From Dehalococcoidia bacterium (GTDB taxonomy: Bacteria; Chloroflexota; Dehalococcoidia; Dehalococcoidales; Fen-1064), in the NCBI GenBank assembly GCA_030691775.1, contig JAUYDN010000148.1, forward strand, positions 1 to 14,973: 14,973 nt of DNA, written 5' to 3'. The position numbers and the translations under genes were made by a program. Numbering within the stretch: the stretch's first letter is position 1; the number at the start of each line of letters is the position of its first letter. Under the pieces are notes generated by a model that was given only the letters and a program-made list of their open reading frames with translations, did not search any database and had not been told where the DNA came from. Of this stretch, positions 1 through 6,735 are shown piece by piece.

Positions 1-53
1 ATCTTGAGGCTGACTTCATAAGTCGTAAATGTTATTTGATTGGCTGTTCGCAT
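1..53 (-). CDS. 5' end of an unrecognised protein, cut by the window edge
   Basis: Reading the minus strand, an ATG at 53-51 opens a frame that stays open to the window edge for 17 codons (MRTANQITFTTYEVSLK). A good Shine-Dalgarno sequence, AGAGGAAG, sits just upstream of it. A TAAAAT hexamer (complement of 78-83), about 25 nt before the start, could be a -10 box, but no convincing -35 goes with it. The product cannot be recognised from so few residues. The ribosome-binding site and candidate promoter are the main support. It would be divergent from the macro-domain gene at 540. Confidence 0.45.
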   Translation of the reverse strand, partial: MRTANQITFTTYEVSLK

Positions 54-119
54 CGCTTCCTCTAATCATTTTGCCTTATTTTACCAGATTCGCATCAAAG
101 CTAAAAGAAAAATTTAACA

Positions 120-232
120 GCCTCCTGCGGAGAAGGGGCAAAAGCCTGCCCCGCACTTGATGCGGGGGGATGAGGCGCTGTGTAAGAACTGGCATCTGTA
201 TTTAGAATTGTAAAGCTGTCATTGAGACACTA
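120..232. repeat. Partial copy of the CTAG-flanked inverted-repeat element
   Basis: From about 125 this stretch matches the right half of the element at 14332-14581. It shares CTGCGGAGAAGGGGCA, GATGAGGC, TGTGTAAGAACTGGCATCT, AGAATTGTAAAGCTGT and the terminal GAGACACT. The left half and left inverted end are absent. Relative to the other copy, a block of about 26 bases is inserted at 141-167. It forms a hairpin, CCCCGCA-cttga-TGCGGGG (149-167). Confidence 0.8.
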
Positions 233-487
233 CTCTATAAGGTTCTTTGCCGGCGTTTTAGACAGCATACGCTACCCTTCATACGCCAGACCTATCGGAA
301 AGAGGGGGGGGAAAGTGAGAATCCTCCCACAAATCATCAATCGGCGCGAAAAACCTATCCAAATTCACGTTTTCAAATTATCCTGGACAGCAATGGTAGA
401 AGATAAGAAAATGAGGTTAAACATTAAATGGTTGTCAACGATAAGTATGATAAAAGGAATTCTTTGTCTTTTCCCTCATTTGCGCAC
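233..487. other. Intergenic stretch without a supported gene
   Basis: This is AT-rich DNA between the repeat copy and the promoter of the macro-domain gene. A plus-strand frame at 222-491 exists, but its start lies inside the repeat end, it has no ribosome-binding site, and its product resembles nothing recognisable. I see no RNA gene or terminator here. Confidence 0.5.
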
Positions 488-516
488 TTGACTATCTACA
501 CGGAAACGTGTATGAT
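488..516 (+). promoter_or_regulatory. Sigma-70-type promoter of the macro-domain gene
   Basis: TTGACT (488-493), a 17-base spacer, then TATGAT (511-516). Five of six bases match the consensus in each box, with ideal spacing. It lies 23 bases upstream of the ATG at 540. The palindrome at 497-512 occupies the spacer and touches the -10 box. Confidence 0.75.
497..512. promoter_or_regulatory. Candidate operator TACACG-N4-CGTGTA (copy 1)
   Basis: Perfect 6-bp arms TACACG and CGTGTA flank GAAA. The site fills most of the promoter spacer and overlaps the -10 box by two bases, where a bound protein would block RNA polymerase. The same arms with the same spacing recur at 1319-1334, before the next plus-strand gene. 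No regulator is encoded nearby that I can recognise. Confidence 0.6.
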
Positions 517-539
517 GAACATAACAGCAGGAGGAGAAA

Positions 540-1064
540 ATGGTCAGCATCGAAGTCCATGAAGGAGATATCACCCGCTTCGAGGCGGATGCCCTGGTCA
601 ATGCCGCCAACAACCACCTGTGGATGGGTGCCGGGGTAGCGGGCGCTTTGAAACGTGCCGGCGGCATGGAAATCGAAGAAGAAGCCGTGAAGAAAGGACC
701 TGTGCCAGTGGGGGAAGCGGTGGTCACCGGGGCCGGGCGGCTTAAAGCGAAATACGTTATCCACGCCGTTGTTATGGGACAGGACCTGCGCACCAGTGCC
801 GTAAAAATCCAGCAAGCCACGGCAAACAGCCTGCGGCGGGCGGACGAGCTCGGTATCAAGAGCATCGTCTTCCCGGCACTGGGTACGGGGGTGGGCGGGT
901 TCAGCCTGGAGGATTGCGCCCGGGTTATGCTCACTGCCGTAAGAGCTTACGCGCAGGCAGGTACCGGGCTGGAAAAGGTCATCTTCGTTTTGTTCGGGGA
1001 GCCGGCCTACCGCGTCTTTAAAGAAGAACTTGAACGGATGACAGGTCGAATGTCGAATAACTAA
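540..1064 (+). CDS. Macro-domain protein, probable ADP-ribose-type hydrolase
   Basis: This 174-residue protein is a single macro domain. Visible family motifs are GDIT (9-12), the ADP-ribose-binding stretch NAAN then GAGVAGA (21-36) followed by RAGG, PVGEAVVTGAG (56-66), YVIHAV (72-77), and the phosphate loop PALGTGVGGF (112-121). Members of this family bind ADP-ribose and often hydrolyse O-acetyl-ADP-ribose or remove ADP-ribose from proteins. The exact substrate cannot be read from sequence. The start ATG has an AGGAGG (529-534) five bases upstream and a strong promoter with a palindromic operator. The length is typical for a stand-alone macro protein. No toxin-like ADP-ribosyltransferase is beside it. 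It may share regulation with the DUF2851 gene downstream through the repeated palindrome. Confidence 0.9.
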   Translation: MVSIEVHEGDITRFEADALVNAANNHLWMGAGVAGALKRAGGMEIEEEAVKKGPVPVGEAVVTGAGRLKAKYVIHAVVMGQDLRTSAVKIQQATANSLRRADELGIKSIVFPALGTGVGGFSLEDCARVMLTAVRAYAQAGTGLEKVIFVLFGEPAYRVFKEELERMTGRMSNN

Positions 1065-1128
1065 TATCTAATAACTAATCATTTACGTTTTGTTTGTTAT
1101 TCAGGATTTAGTATTTAGATTACATCTT

Positions 1129-1195
1129 GTAGGGTGGGTTAGTCCGGTTTCAAGGGGTGTCGGCTTTCAGATTTCGAGAGGACGTAACCCACCAC
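1129..1195. repeat. GGTGGGTT...AACCCACC palindromic repeat (copy 1)
   Basis: Eight-base perfect arms GGTGGGTT (1133-1140) and AACCCACC (1186-1193) enclose about 45 bases that are not themselves symmetrical. Related sequences occur at 9481-9530 and 14297-14321. It lies between the macro-domain gene and the DUF2851 gene, in DNA otherwise made of AT-rich words such as TTTAGTATTTAGA. Confidence 0.75.
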
Positions 1196-1283
1196 AAATC
1201 GCTTATGCAAACATGTTTATGCTCTGCGTAATATATAGGGTTTAGTATTTAGAGTTTTAAGCTTAGGATTTATAAAGGAATCG

Positions 1284-1307
1284 CGGCATGAAAGAGTGCC
1301 GTTTTTT
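1284..1307 (+). terminator. Terminator-like hairpin before the DUF2851 gene
   Basis: CGGCA (1284-1288) pairs with TGCCG (1297-1301), followed at once by six T residues (1302-1307). The stem is only five pairs with an eight-base loop, so it would be weak. Its position, just ahead of the gene at 1340, suggests either the end of a transcript from upstream or a leader attenuator. Confidence 0.4.
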
Positions 1308-1335
1308 CAGGGTAAAGATACACGTTAACGTGTAA
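1288..1335 (+). CDS. Possible 15-codon leader peptide
   Basis: ATG at 1288 opens MKECRFFRVKIHVNV and stops at TAA (1333-1335). An AAAGGA lies about nine bases upstream. The stop is four bases from the ATG of the DUF2851 gene, which has no Shine-Dalgarno of its own, so translational coupling is conceivable. The reading frame runs through the terminator-like hairpin and the palindrome at 1319-1334. This rests on arrangement only; the peptide has no recognisable features. Confidence 0.25.
   Translation: MKECRFFRVKIHVNV
1319..1334. promoter_or_regulatory. Candidate operator TACACG-N4-CGTGTA (copy 2)
   Basis: TACACGTTAACGTGTA is a perfect 16-bp palindrome ending five bases before the start codon at 1340. 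It has the same arms and spacing as 497-512; only two of the four central bases differ. It could be a repressor site in the leader of the DUF2851 gene. Confidence 0.6.
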
Positions 1336-1339
1336 TGGG

Positions 1340-2677
1340 ATGGAGAAGAAAATCCGGGAGAGCCAAGTCGTCGCGCTCTGGGAGAGTACTATCAGGGGTG
1401 GTAGCCTGCTCACCACGGTGGACGCGCGAACTGTAAATGTCATCTATCCCGGGCGTAGCGGCGGTGCACCGGGGGCAGATTTCCAGGATGCTGTCATCGC
1501 CATCGACGGTAATGTCGCGAAGGGAAGTATCGAGGTGCATGTGCACGCGACTGACTGGCGTACGCACGGTCACCACCGGGATGCGGCTTACAATGGGGTG
1601 GTGCTCCACGTGGTGCTGGAAGATGACAGCCGGGTCCCCACGGCGCTAGAAAACGGCTGGAATATCCCGGTAGTCGCCCTGGGTCCGGTATTGCCCCATG
1701 TCGTCGCGGTGGCAGACACGGATGCCTGCGTATCACCTCCATGCCGCACAACACCGTTCGATATTGGTGTTAATACTTTCATCACCGCGTTGGAACAGGC
1801 TGGAGAAAAACGTTTCCGGGAAAAGGTTACGGGTTTTGAAAAAGAGCTGGAGACCGGGTCCCCGGCACAGGTGTTTTACCGCGGTATTATGGGCGCCCTG
1901 GGTTATACCCGGAACACAGTGCCGTTTCAGAAGCTGGCGCAAAAATTACCGCTGGATGCGCTGGGAGAAATCGCCCGGCAGAAGGGAGAGGAAAGCGGTG
2001 TCGTTCCCCATCTGGAAGCCATTCTTCTTGGCTCGGCGGGGTTCTTACCCTCGCAGAGGCAAACCGGCGGCAACGCAGGGTATCTTGCCCCGTGGGTAGA
2101 AACACTGGAAGATATATGGCGTTCGGGTGGATATGTGCCGGTGCTCTCAGTGCGAGATTGGTGTCTTTTCCGTTTGCGGCCGGCAAATCATCCCGTACGG
2201 CGTGTTGCCGGGATGGCGCGCCTGCTCCACCGTTACCGTTCCGTCGGCTTATCGGAAAGTCTCCTGGCGCTGGTAGAGAGGGCACCACCACAGAAGACTA
2301 CGCGCTTCATAGAAGAGGGGCTGATGGTTGACGCGGACGGGTACTGGCGGGACCACTTCGATTTCGGGCGGAACGGCTTTAGTCCGCATCTTATCGGAGA
2401 GGCGCGGGCTGTTGAAATCGCCCTGAATGTTCTCCTGCCGCTTGCCACCGCGCTCTCTCAAAGTGCGGGAAACGCGGAAATGGCGGAAAAATGTCAGGGA
2501 TTATACAGCGAGTTGCCGGCGGGGGTGGAAAACGCCATCGAACGGCATATGCGTTTACAGTTCGGGTTAAAATCCGGGCAGGTGGCAACTGCCTGCCGGC
2601 GGCAGGGACTGCTCCACCTCTACAAACGGTACTGTACTCAGGGCAGGTGCGGGGAATGCCCGGTGAGAAAATTCTAA
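1340..2677 (+). CDS. DUF2851 family protein, function unknown
   Basis: This 445-residue cytoplasmic protein has the N-terminal pattern I associate with DUF2851. It contains LLTTVDARTVNVIYPGR (23-39), a GADF motif, KGSIEVHVHATDWRTHGHHRDAAYNGVVLHVV (61-92, many conserved His and Asp residues) and a Cys-rich C-terminus CxxxxCxxC (C432, C437, C440) just before the end. The His/Asp-rich N-terminal block suggests a metal-binding or nuclease-like site, but that is inference; the family has no established role that I know of. ATG 1340 is the first possible start in frame, because a stop lies at 1313-1315. There is no Shine-Dalgarno, so initiation may depend on coupling to the short upstream frame. 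The gene converges with tsaD. Confidence 0.8.
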   Translation: MEKKIRESQVVALWESTIRGGSLLTTVDARTVNVIYPGRSGGAPGADFQDAVIAIDGNVAKGSIEVHVHATDWRTHGHHRDAAYNGVVLHVVLEDDSRVPTALENGWNIPVVALGPVLPHVVAVADTDACVSPPCRTTPFDIGVNTFITALEQAGEKRFREKVTGFEKELETGSPAQVFYRGIMGALGYTRNTVPFQKLAQKLPLDALGEIARQKGEESGVVPHLEAILLGSAGFLPSQRQTGGNAGYLAPWVETLEDIWRSGGYVPVLSVRDWCLFRLRPANHPVRRVAGMARLLHRYRSVGLSESLLALVERAPPQKTTRFIEEGLMVDADGYWRDHFDFGRNGFSPHLIGEARAVEIALNVLLPLATALSQSAGNAEMAEKCQGLYSELPAGVENAIERHMRLQFGLKSGQVATACRRQGLLHLYKRYCTQGRCGECPVRKF

Positions 2678-2811
2678 ATCCCAAACTCCAGATACCAAAC
2701 CCCACTTCTTTTCCCCACCAGAGGGCTTTTTAGCGCCGGCGTCCCGTAAACCCCACGATTTGTCCTTAACCCCGAGCCAGAAGCTTAAAGCTAAATGCCG
2801 ACCGCTGACAG

Positions 2812-3789
2812 CTACGTGAGCTTTAAATTCGGTACCACGTCCAGGGAAAGCTCTGCTGTCTTACCAGCCAGAAAACGGTAGTAACCGCAGGCGGCGACCA
2901 TGGCGGCGTTGTCTGTACAAAGTGGCAGGGGCGGGATAAGAACGGGCAGAGGAGATTGCGCTAGCATTGTTTGCCGCAGGGCTTTATTGGCAGCCACCCC
3001 GCCGCAAAGGATAATCTGCTGAACACCGCACTCCCGCGCCGCATCGATGGTCTTGGTCACGAGTACTTCCACCACCGCTGTCTGGAAGCTCGCGGCGGCG
3101 TCCGCAGTGCTATCGAGCTTACCCTCTTCGGAGAGGCGTAGTAGCGCGGTCTTGACACCGCTGAAGCTGAAATCGTGACTGCCCTTGAGCCAGGCGCGGG
3201 GGAGCTCGAGCGTGGCCCGACCGCTGGCGGCGGCTTTTTCGATGACCGGTCCGCCCGGATAGCCCAGTCCCAGGAGGCGGGCGGCTTTATCGAAGGCTTC
3301 CCCGGCGGCATCGTCCCGCGTCCGTCCGAGCAGGGTGTAATCGCCGTGCCCGCGCATCAGCACCAGGTCGCTGTGTCCCCCCGAGACGATAAGACACACG
3401 AGGGGAAATTCCGGAGGCTTGCCCGTGAGCCAGTTGGCGTAGATATGTCCCTCGAGGTGATTGACGGCAATGAGCGGCAGACTGCGGGCGAGGCTGATGG
3501 CTTTGGCAGTGTTGACGCCGGTGAGCAGGGAGCCAGCCAGCCCGGGTCCATTGGTAACGGCGATGGCATCCAGGTCCTGCCAGGTGACACCGGCGGTCGT
3601 CATCGCGCGGGAAATGATGGGGATGATGCTCAGGGTGTGCTGGCGGGAGGCAACCTCGGGGACGATGCCGCCGTAGCGGGCGTGGATATCTACCTGTGAA
3701 GCGATTTCATTGGAGAGGACAGTCGTCCCGTTTTCGACAACAGCGGCCGCGGTTTCATCGCAGGAAGTTTCGATGCCGAGGATTTTCAT
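2812..3789 (-). CDS. tsaD: tRNA N6-adenosine threonylcarbamoyltransferase TsaD
   Basis: TsaD (Kae1/Gcp family) transfers the threonylcarbamoyl group made by TsaC onto A37 of ANN-decoding tRNAs, working with TsaB and TsaE in the cytoplasm. The 325-residue sequence begins MKILGIETSCDET, as the family usually does. It contains the metal-binding NHLEGH motif (H111, H115), SGGHSDL (136-142), DDAAGEAFDK (159-168), GGVAANKALR (263-272) and CTDNAAM with the third metal ligand (D293). It is full length. It is the last gene of a minus-strand run after proB, the methyltransferase and proA, 105 bases after proA. The Shine-Dalgarno before its ATG is weak (TTGAG). The partner genes tsaB and tsaE are not in the window. 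Confidence 0.97.
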   Translation of the reverse strand: MKILGIETSCDETAAAVVENGTTVLSNEIASQVDIHARYGGIVPEVASRQHTLSIIPIISRAMTTAGVTWQDLDAIAVTNGPGLAGSLLTGVNTAKAISLARSLPLIAVNHLEGHIYANWLTGKPPEFPLVCLIVSGGHSDLVLMRGHGDYTLLGRTRDDAAGEAFDKAARLLGLGYPGGPVIEKAAASGRATLELPRAWLKGSHDFSFSGVKTALLRLSEEGKLDSTADAAASFQTAVVEVLVTKTIDAARECGVQQIILCGGVAANKALRQTMLAQSPLPVLIPPLPLCTDNAAMVAACGYYRFLAGKTAELSLDVVPNLKLT

Positions 3790-3894
3790 ATAAATCTCAA
3801 GCCATAAGCTACAAGTAGTCAGCTTGTGGTCCAGCTGTTATTTGAGTATTGGATGTTGTTTGGTACTTGTTACTTGTCAATTGTTACTTACCCG
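3790..3894. other. Low-complexity spacer between proA and tsaD
   Basis: The spacer holds degenerate, nearly repeating words: on the plus strand TACTTGTTACTTGTCAATTG then TTACTT (about 3863-3889), and further left AAGCCATAAGCTACAAG (3799-3815). It has no gene and no clear terminator, so read-through from proA to tsaD is plausible. Similar word-like DNA occurs at 1066-1120, 1240-1270, 7905-7930 and 8205-8230. Confidence 0.4.
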
Positions 3895-5166
3895 TCAGGG
3901 TCTTGTGTGTCCGTTCCCGAAGATAATCCACTTATAGCTCGTCAGCTCTTTGAGTCCCAGCGGACCGCGCGCGTGCATCTTCTGGGTACTGATGCCCACC
4001 TCCGCCCCTAAACCGAACTGCCCGCCGTCCGTGAACCGGGTGCTGGCGTTGACGAAAACGGCGGCGGCATCCACCTCGTTGAGAAAGCGCATCGCGGCGG
4101 TATAGTCTTCGGTGATGATGGCTTCCGAGTGTCCCGAACCGTAGCGCGCGATGTGCTCGAGTGCTTCGTCCAGCGAGTCCACCACCTTCACGGCGGCGAT
4201 TAAAGCCAGGAACTCCTTGCCCCAGTCGGCGGGCACAGCCGGTTTGAGCTTGAGTGTTTTGTCACCCATCAAAAAAGCGAATGACGCCTCGTCACAGTGC
4301 AGTTCCACGCCTGCCTTATTAAGCTCTTTCGCCACCGCCGGTAGAAAACGTGCTGCGATGCCCGTATGGACGATGATGGTATCGAGCGCGTTGCAGACCG
4401 TGGGTCTCTGCACCTTGGCGTTATAGACGATGGGCACGGCTTTGCCGATGTCGGCGGTCAGGTCAACATAGGTGTGGCACACTCCGATGCCCCCCGCCAC
4501 CACTGCCATGCGGGCGTTCTCGATGACGAACCGGATAAAGCTCTCCCCGCCCCTGGGTATCATCAGGTCGACGTACTCATTCATCTTGAGCATCTCATCC
4601 ACGAGGGCGCGGTCGGTGTTGTCCACGAACTGGACGACGCCTTCCGGCACACCGGCGCGGGTTATTGCCTCCTGGACCAGCCGGGCAAGGGCGAGGTTGG
4701 AGTGAAAGGCTTCCTTACCGCCGCGCAGGATGACGGCGTTGCCGGCTTTGAGACAGAGGACGGAGATATCGATGGTGACATTCGGGCGGCTTTCATACAT
4801 GGCGCCGATGACGCCGAGCGGCACCCGCTTGCGCCCGATGAGCAAACCGTTGGGCATGGTGCGCATATCGAACACTTCCCCGACGGGGTCGGGTAATGCG
4901 GCGACGGTCAGGACATCCTTTGCCATACCCTCGAGCCGGCCTTCATCGAGGAGGAGGCGGTCCTGCATGGCGGCATCCATCTTGTTCACCTGTGCCTCTC
5001 GCAGGTCGAGCTTGTTCGCTTCAAGGATTTCCTTTTTCTTACCGCGCAAATCGGCGGCGATGTTCTGAAGCGCCCGGTTCTTGATTTCCGTGGAGGTATA
5101 CGCCAGCCGTCGCGACGCAGATTTAGCGGCTATACCTTTGGCTTTGAGTTCTGTGATTGCGGTCAT
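3895..5166 (-). CDS. proA: Glutamate-5-semialdehyde dehydrogenase (gamma-glutamyl phosphate reductase) ProA
   Basis: ProA catalyses the second step of proline synthesis, the NADPH-dependent reduction of glutamyl 5-phosphate to the semialdehyde. The 423-residue protein is full length. It shows the family landmarks VPLGVIGAMYESRPNVT (115-131), LRGGKEA (147-153), LMIPRGG (201-207), the catalytic cysteine in QRPTVCNALDT (C258), and a C-terminal GGQFGLGAEVGISTQK motif. A GAGGG precedes the ATG with good spacing. It lies downstream of proB on the same strand but is separated from it by a methyltransferase gene; it is normally adjacent to proB. The gap to the methyltransferase is 64 bases. Confidence 0.97.
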   Translation of the reverse strand: MTAITELKAKGIAAKSASRRLAYTSTEIKNRALQNIAADLRGKKKEILEANKLDLREAQVNKMDAAMQDRLLLDEGRLEGMAKDVLTVAALPDPVGEVFDMRTMPNGLLIGRKRVPLGVIGAMYESRPNVTIDISVLCLKAGNAVILRGGKEAFHSNLALARLVQEAITRAGVPEGVVQFVDNTDRALVDEMLKMNEYVDLMIPRGGESFIRFVIENARMAVVAGGIGVCHTYVDLTADIGKAVPIVYNAKVQRPTVCNALDTIIVHTGIAARFLPAVAKELNKAGVELHCDEASFAFLMGDKTLKLKPAVPADWGKEFLALIAAVKVVDSLDEALEHIARYGSGHSEAIITEDYTAAMRFLNEVDAAAVFVNASTRFTDGGQFGLGAEVGISTQKMHARGPLGLKELTSYKWIIFGNGHTRP

Positions 5167-5230
5167 ATGTTTACCCTCGTGGAATCGATATTTTTAACTA
5201 TTTCTTGATTTACGATTGTTTCAGCGAGTA

Positions 5231-6706
5231 CTATAAAAGCTTCCCGTTTATACCTTCTTCATTTATGGGGGAAGCTTTTTTCAATGGACTTTCACCATAA
5301 GGTAAATCAAATCCTCTTCCCTCCAGTAAATCCTTGATAGTTTTTATTTGGATTCGCGGATATGACCTATGCCAAATGGGAGATTCATATGAACCTGTAT
5401 GTGTAGCCAACTCCCTCATGCCTGCGGTCGGTTCCTCTAAAGTTATTAACAAACCTATGGCAGCTTTTTCTTTCTCGATGGTGCCCATGAGGTCACGTAC
5501 CATTCCCGGGTTAATAGATTTGCCCCCTTTAACCTGCACGATTACTTTGGTACTTTTCCCCTTCCCCTCAGCTATCGATAGTAAACCGTCAACGCCACCA
5601 TCGTGTTCTCGTGATGCTGCACCTACGAGGCTGATTGCCCAGATTTCGAATTCCTTCTTGCTTTTATTTGCTAACGCCCTTGCTGAAGAAACGTCAACCG
5701 GTTGCCCCTTTACCAGATACATACTTTGGGCTTTCTTCCCATAGCTTTCTTTAAGGCGTTTTTCAACAAGGTCTATCGCTAACCAGGTAACATCGATACC
5801 AATCCATTTCAAGCGAGCCTTCTGTGCAGCTATAATCGTTGTACCGCATCCACAAAACGGATCGAGGACAACGCTATTTTTACCCGTTGAAGCGGCTATT
5901 ATCCGATCGAGTAAAGCGGCGGGTTTTTCTGTGGGGAACAATTGTTTTATGGGTGGCACTCTACTTATCTCCCAGACGTCATCCTGGCGAGCGCCTACAG
6001 AGTCTTCATCTTCTATTTGCGAAGGCAAACGGCGTCCATTCTCATCACGACCGGATAAAATTTTTGACTCTCCGAATCTCTTTTTGGTAGACTCTGCCCG
6101 TTCCATGTACAGTTGGTTAAATACCCGTTCCGTAGATTGTGTTCTGGAGTAAAAAAGAATCACATCGTGGTTACGCTGGAACTGGAGTTTCCCCGTAGAC
6201 CATTTTCGATAATGCCAGATAAGCTCGTTGCGGAAATTTTTCGCTCCGAAAATTGTATCTAACACAACTTTCAGATAATGACTGGCAGTCGGGTCACAAT
6301 GTAAATATAGCGAGCCTGATGATTTTAAAACACGATTAAGTTCGATGAGTCTTACAGCCATCATCGATAGATAAGCCGCCATACTTGTAGACTGTTTATC
6401 ACCGCGTTTAGCCAGCCACTGAATGTACTCTACTATTTGAGGATTCCCCCCTGCTCTCCCCAGGTCTCTTAACGCTTCCTCGGAAGCGGTTTTTTCCCAA
6501 CGCCACGTATCGTCAAATGCTTTGATTTGCGCTTGTGATTCTTCGCCACTCGGCTCGTTAAAAATTACGTTATAGTCCGCGTTACTGTTAAATGGTGGGT
6601 CAAGATAAACCAAATCGACTGATTCATTGGGAAAGCAGTCGTGGTTTCTCAACCAAATCAGATTGTCGCCATAATACAGGACATTTGTCTCAATATTGAC
6701 AGCCAT
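5231..6706 (-). CDS. DNA methyltransferase fused to an Mrr-like nuclease domain
   Basis: This is about 491 residues. The numbering below counts from the upstream GTG at 6712. The N-terminal part is a beta-class N6-adenine/N4-cytosine methyltransferase: motif IV VYLDPPFNSNADYN (35-48) comes before the S-adenosylmethionine motif VVLDPFCGCGTTIIAA (281-296). The C-terminal region (about 353-470) has a PD-(D/E)xK-like layout, with GGVDG (372-376) then IVQVKGG (391-397), as in Mrr-type restriction domains. The fusion suggests a self-contained modification/restriction protein, or a methyltransferase with a nuclease-derived accessory domain. Its recognition site cannot be read. ATG 6706 is preferred to GTG 6712 because the GGGA lies seven bases before the ATG but only one before the GTG. 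The gene is more AT-rich than its neighbours and sits between proB and proA, which suggests acquisition. Confidence 0.9.
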   Translation of the reverse strand: MAVNIETNVLYYGDNLIWLRNHDCFPNESVDLVYLDPPFNSNADYNVIFNEPSGEESQAQIKAFDDTWRWEKTASEEALRDLGRAGGNPQIVEYIQWLAKRGDKQSTSMAAYLSMMAVRLIELNRVLKSSGSLYLHCDPTASHYLKVVLDTIFGAKNFRNELIWHYRKWSTGKLQFQRNHDVILFYSRTQSTERVFNQLYMERAESTKKRFGESKILSGRDENGRRLPSQIEDEDSVGARQDDVWEISRVPPIKQLFPTEKPAALLDRIIAASTGKNSVVLDPFCGCGTTIIAAQKARLKWIGIDVTWLAIDLVEKRLKESYGKKAQSMYLVKGQPVDVSSARALANKSKKEFEIWAISLVGAASREHDGGVDGLLSIAEGKGKSTKVIVQVKGGKSINPGMVRDLMGTIEKEKAAIGLLITLEEPTAGMRELATHTGSYESPIWHRSYPRIQIKTIKDLLEGRGFDLPYGESPLKKASPINEEGINGKLL

Positions 6707-6735
6707 GTTCACTTCCCATCAAAGGCTGTTTGCCA

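Noticed and set aside
222..491. Plus-strand open frame of 89 codons
   Set aside because: Its start lies in the end of a repeat copy, it has no ribosome-binding site, it has no recognisable protein features, and it overlaps the promoter of the macro-domain gene.
540..2677. Macro-domain plus DUF2851 as a toxin-antitoxin or defence pair (DarTG-like)
   Set aside because: DUF2851 shows no ADP-ribosyltransferase motifs, and the genes are separated by 275 bases with a repeat and a terminator-like hairpin. Only the shared palindrome links them.
3175..3699. Long plus-strand frame of 174 codons inside tsaD
   Set aside because: It is the antisense shadow of tsaD, which has full-length motifs; such frames are common opposite GC-rich genes. 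The same applies to the frames opposite proA, proB and mfd.
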